DNA of 8,708 nucleotides from Bacteroidota bacterium. GTDB lineage: Bacteria > Bacteroidota > Bacteroidia > Chitinophagales > Chitinophagaceae. The stretch lies in NCBI GenBank assembly GCA_029778965.1, contig JAKPBL010000305.1, forward strand, positions 1-8,708. The letters run 5' to 3'. Under the pieces are notes generated by a model. It was not told the origin of the DNA, did no database searches, and saw only the letters and a program-made list of their open reading frames with translations. A program made the translations under genes and the position numbers. Below are positions 7,143-8,708 of this stretch, piece by piece (the first letter of the stretch is position 1; each line of letters begins with the position of its first letter).

Positions 7143-7391
7143 ATGGATTGCAGACTTACCCTTAACGAGCACGAAACATTTCTGGCGATGTTGGCAACCT
7201 GCTTCCGGGAAAACAGGGAAGTGGCGTTATTGGTGGATGACGGCGGACTTACCCGCGCAGGCGGGCATATACAAAACCTACACCGCAACGACGACGATTC
7301 ATATATAGAATTGGAGAACAGACAAAAGATCGCCGTCGGAAAGATCGTTGCCGTAAACGGCGTATTCGCCGCCGCCTATGCAGAATGTTAG
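7143..7391 (+). CDS. Small conserved-looking hypothetical protein (82 aa)
   Basis: An 82-residue protein with no signal peptide or membrane segment. The N-terminal third (LTLNEHETFLAMLATCFREN) looks helical. The rest looks like a small beta barrel: VALLVDDGGLTRAGGHIQNL, then DSYIELENRQKIAVGKIVAV, then NGVFAAAYAEC. Alternating hydrophobics, glycines at the turns and an 'I.(L/V).KI.AVNG' ending recall Sm/SH3-like small regulators such as Rof-type Rho-binding proteins. That resemblance is weak and I do not assign a function. Against a shadow origin, no better protein is seen on the opposite strand, the composition is protein-like, and the stop lies just 12 bases short of the convergent ferredoxin stop. 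Upstream, TACCTTTA at 7109-7116 is a 7/8 match to the -7 consensus, with no convincing -33 element. Start codon ATG 7143 has no strong ribosome binding site. Confidence 0.6.
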   Translation: MDCRLTLNEHETFLAMLATCFRENREVALLVDDGGLTRAGGHIQNLHRNDDDSYIELENRQKIAVGKIVAVNGVFAAAYAEC

Positions 7392-7403
7392 GCAACAGCA
7401 ACG

Positions 7404-7685
7404 CTAAATATCATCGGGAACCGTCACTACCACATTCGCCAGCTCGTCGTTCACCGGCATCTCGCACGACAAGCCATGCCTTTTTGCTATGGTATTGTTT
7501 CCGCTGATACTGACCAGACAGGTACCGCAGCTTCCCATCCCACAGCACAGGCCAAAGCCGAAAACACCGAGGTAATCGGCTATCAATGTCATGAGTGAAT
7601 AGTATTGTCCACGGTAAACCTGTACCTGATATTCCTTTCCCCGGTGCACCAGTGTAAAGCAGATATCGGGCTTCTTATCTGTCAT
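7404..7685 (-). CDS. Small [2Fe-2S] ferredoxin-type protein
   Basis: A protein of about 93 residues with the plant-type / CoxS-like iron-sulfur binding loop LCCGMGSCGTCLV and a distal Cys in GLSCEMPV. Counting from the upstream GTG, the ligands are Cys53-x4-Cys58-x2-Cys61-x17-Cys79, the Fer2-family order and spacing; Cys52 next to the first ligand is extra. The N-terminal half supplies the beta strands (ICFTLVHRGKEYQVQVYRG) and the C-terminus ends VVVTVPDDI, as in ferredoxins. It should carry electrons in the cytoplasm; the partner is not identifiable. The start is a choice. GTG 7700 overlaps the stop of the DUF488 gene by four bases, while ATG 7685 has TGAGG five bases upstream and starts 11 bases after that stop. 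I prefer ATG 7685. No molybdoenzyme or oxygenase subunit neighbours it here. Confidence 0.85.
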   Translation of the reverse strand: MTDKKPDICFTLVHRGKEYQVQVYRGQYYSLMTLIADYLGVFGFGLCCGMGSCGTCLVSISGNNTIAKRHGLSCEMPVNDELANVVVTVPDDI

Positions 7686-7690
7686 GCAGG

Positions 7691-7695
7691 CCTCA
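7691..7695 (-). promoter_or_regulatory. Ribosome binding site supporting the ferredoxin start at 7685
   Basis: TGAGG on the minus strand lies five bases before ATG 7685 and directly after the DUF488 stop codon (7699-7697). This favours ATG 7685 over the overlapping GTG at 7700 and suggests translational coupling. Bacteroidota often lack strong Shine-Dalgarno sites, so the evidence is moderate. Confidence 0.4.
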
Positions 7696-7696
7696 T

Positions 7697-8074
7697 TCAC
7701 TCTCTGTCTTTTGCTTTATCGAATGCTTGCTGCAGATACGCATGCAATACAACCGCCTGGTTATGCTCGTGGTCTTTGGCAGCATACAGCAAGGTGATCA
7801 GCTTGTCTTTCCGGTGCGCTTCCACAAATGGCGCAACGGTTTCATTCGTCCTGAGCTCTTCTTTGTAGCGTTGCTGAAAACCCGTCCATAATGCGGGTGA
7901 ATGGCCGAACCATTTTCGCAGATCGGTACTCGGCGCCAGCTCTTTTGCCCATTCATCCAGGGCAGCCGCTTCGCGGGTCATGCCCCGAGGCCAGAGCCGG
8001 TCTACCAGTACCCGGCAACCGTCTTCCGGCGCCGGTTTATCATATACGCTTTTGATCTTTACCAGGGTCTTCAT
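7697..8074 (-). CDS. DUF488 family (YeaO-like) protein
   Basis: A 125-residue cytoplasmic protein matching the DUF488/YeaO family along its full length: KSVYDKPAPEDGCRVLVDRL, then WPRGMTREAAALDEWAKELA, PSTDLRKWFGHSP, and near the end LLYAAKDHEHNQAVVL. The conserved VDRLWPRG, KWFGH and AAKD..HNQA blocks are all present and the length is normal (about 115-125). The biochemical role of the family is not established. ATG 8074 is preceded at 14 bases by GGGGAG, a plausible though distant ribosome binding site. It sits 81 bases downstream of the S9 peptidase stop and directly upstream of the ferredoxin gene, so DUF488 and ferredoxin very likely form one transcription unit. That pairing may hint at a redox-linked role, but this is inference only. 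Confidence 0.9.
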   Translation of the reverse strand: MKTLVKIKSVYDKPAPEDGCRVLVDRLWPRGMTREAAALDEWAKELAPSTDLRKWFGHSPALWTGFQQRYKEELRTNETVAPFVEAHRKDKLITLLYAAKDHEHNQAVVLHAYLQQAFDKAKDRE

Positions 8075-8115
8075 GATAACTAGTTTCTCCCCGGAGCAGC
8101 CGAGATAACTAAGTT
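8075..8115. repeat. Two near-identical GATAACTA(A)GTT motifs upstream of the DUF488 gene
   Basis: GATAACTAGTT (8075-8085) and GATAACTAAGTT (8104-8115) lie in the same orientation, with starts 29 bases apart, in the 81-base gap between the S9 peptidase stop and the DUF488 start. Each contains a palindromic or near-palindromic core (AACTAGTT and AACTAAGTT). The spacing is close to three helical turns, so they could be paired operator half-sites. They could equally be chance in a short AT-rich patch. No clear -7/-33 promoter was recognised next to them. Confidence 0.3.
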
Positions 8116-8155
8116 AACACTTTACACCGAATGGCCGCACCGCCGCGGAAGGGCG

Positions 8156-8708
8156 TTATTTCAGGTACTTGTTGAACCATTCTATGTGCCGCTGCAAACG
8201 GTCTACCTGGTAACTCGGCACCGAAATACCATGAAACTGCTTGGGATAGATCACCAGCTCGGTGGGCACACCCAACGATTTCAACGCCTGGTACATCTGC
8301 TCGGCACCAGCGACGGGCACATTGAAATCGCTTTGACTGGCCATAAACAATGTGGGTGTTTTTATCTTGTCGGCTTTGAAGAAAGGATAAGAAATAGCCA
8401 GCCATTTCTCGGGATTTTTCCAGGGATAACCCAGCTCTTTCTCATATTGCGTCACGTACTGGTCGGTGCCATACATGCTGAGCTGTAACGAGCTGCCCGC
8501 TCCGCTGACGGCCGCTTTAAACCGGCTGTCGGTAGCGATGGTGTAGTTCGTTGAAATACCGCCATAGCTCCAGCCGGCAATACCCATCCTGTTTTCATCG
8601 GCGATGCCTTTCGCGATCAGGTAATCGGCCGCACCCACAATATCGACCACTTCCTTATTACCCCAATCGCCATAGATCGAACGGATATATGCCAGTCCGC
8701 GGCCATTG
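8156..8708 (-). CDS. Family S9 prolyl-oligopeptidase-like peptidase, C-terminal catalytic part (runs off right edge)
   Basis: The frame is open from the right edge to TAA at 8156-8158, giving 183 residues of the alpha/beta-hydrolase domain. It begins NGRGLAYIRSIYGDWGNK, as in S9 peptidases just before the nucleophile elbow. The catalytic serine is in GWSYGG (codon 8569-8567). The acid is the Asp of SQSDFNVP (codon 8329-8327), the histidine is in QFHGIS (codon 8233-8231), and the last helix is RLQRHIEWFNKYLK. The complete triad and correct order indicate a functional enzyme; the family cleaves short peptides, often after proline or dipeptides. The N-terminal beta-propeller and any signal peptide lie beyond the window, so location and exact subfamily (DPP4-like or acylaminoacyl-peptidase-like) cannot be told. 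The first apparent start near 8650 is internal. It is upstream of DUF488 on the same strand. Confidence 0.88.
   Translation of the reverse strand, partial: NGRGLAYIRSIYGDWGNKEVVDIVGAADYLIAKGIADENRMGIAGWSYGGISTNYTIATDSRFKAAVSGAGSSLQLSMYGTDQYVTQYEKELGYPWKNPEKWLAISYPFFKADKIKTPTLFMASQSDFNVPVAGAEQMYQALKSLGVPTELVIYPKQFHGISVPSYQVDRLQRHIEWFNKYLK

Noticed and set aside
7004..7288. N-terminal extension of the AlbA_2 frame back to 7288 on the minus strand
   Set aside because: Family homology begins exactly at the methionine at 7003; the upstream residues are not conserved-looking and lie antisense to the small plus-strand gene.
7605..8488. Plus-strand reading frames at 7605-7868, 7901-8083 and 8186-8488
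   Set aside because: Each is antisense to a well-supported gene (ferredoxin/DUF488, DUF488, S9 peptidase).
1..8708. CRISPR arrays, tRNA/rRNA genes, transposases
   Set aside because: No regularly spaced repeats, cloverleaf-forming sequence or transposase motif was seen on either strand by eye.

Overview
The window looks like a chromosomal segment of a Bacteroidota bacterium, most likely from the Chitinophagaceae and their relatives. The evidence is a SusC-type 'DEVIVTALG' plug signature, CarboxypepD_reg-like modules, a LytTR remnant with the Bacteroidota-style C-terminus, and moderate GC. Positions 1 to about 205 are clearly more AT-rich than the rest.

Layout. (a) 1-184, minus strand: the N-terminus of an outer-membrane beta-barrel/TonB-receptor-like protein (signal peptide, then the start of a carboxypeptidase-regulatory-like repeat), running off the left edge. 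(b) About 205-579, plus strand: gene debris, namely a short hydrophobic C-terminal stub and then the C-terminal half of an MTA/SAH-type nucleosidase. (c) 674-6493, plus strand: one intact 1939-residue secreted protein that dominates the window. It is a bacterial alpha-2-macroglobulin (A2M) with a complete CxEQ thioester motif. A SusC-like module (CarboxypepD_reg-like plus TonB-receptor plug) sits inside the chain just before the A2M core domain. (d) 6503-7003, minus strand: more debris, the C-terminal half of a LytTR DNA-binding domain fused to an internally deleted, frameshifted AlbA_2/Schlafen-like fragment. (e) 7143-7391, plus strand: a small conserved-looking hypothetical protein. (f) 8708-7404, minus strand: the C-terminal part of a family S9 prolyl-oligopeptidase-like peptidase, a DUF488/YeaO-like protein and a small [2Fe-2S] ferredoxin, the last two tightly coupled.

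How they relate. The A2M fusion protein stands alone, with gene scars on both sides and no penicillin-binding protein 1C partner in view. It was probably placed here, or left here, by rearrangement. The DUF488 and ferredoxin genes are almost certainly co-transcribed; the S9 peptidase lies 81 bases upstream on the same strand and may or may not share the transcript. The main candidate for something unusual is the position of the SusC-like plug module, which falls in the bait-region/anaphylatoxin position of a macroglobulin and has no beta-barrel to go with it.
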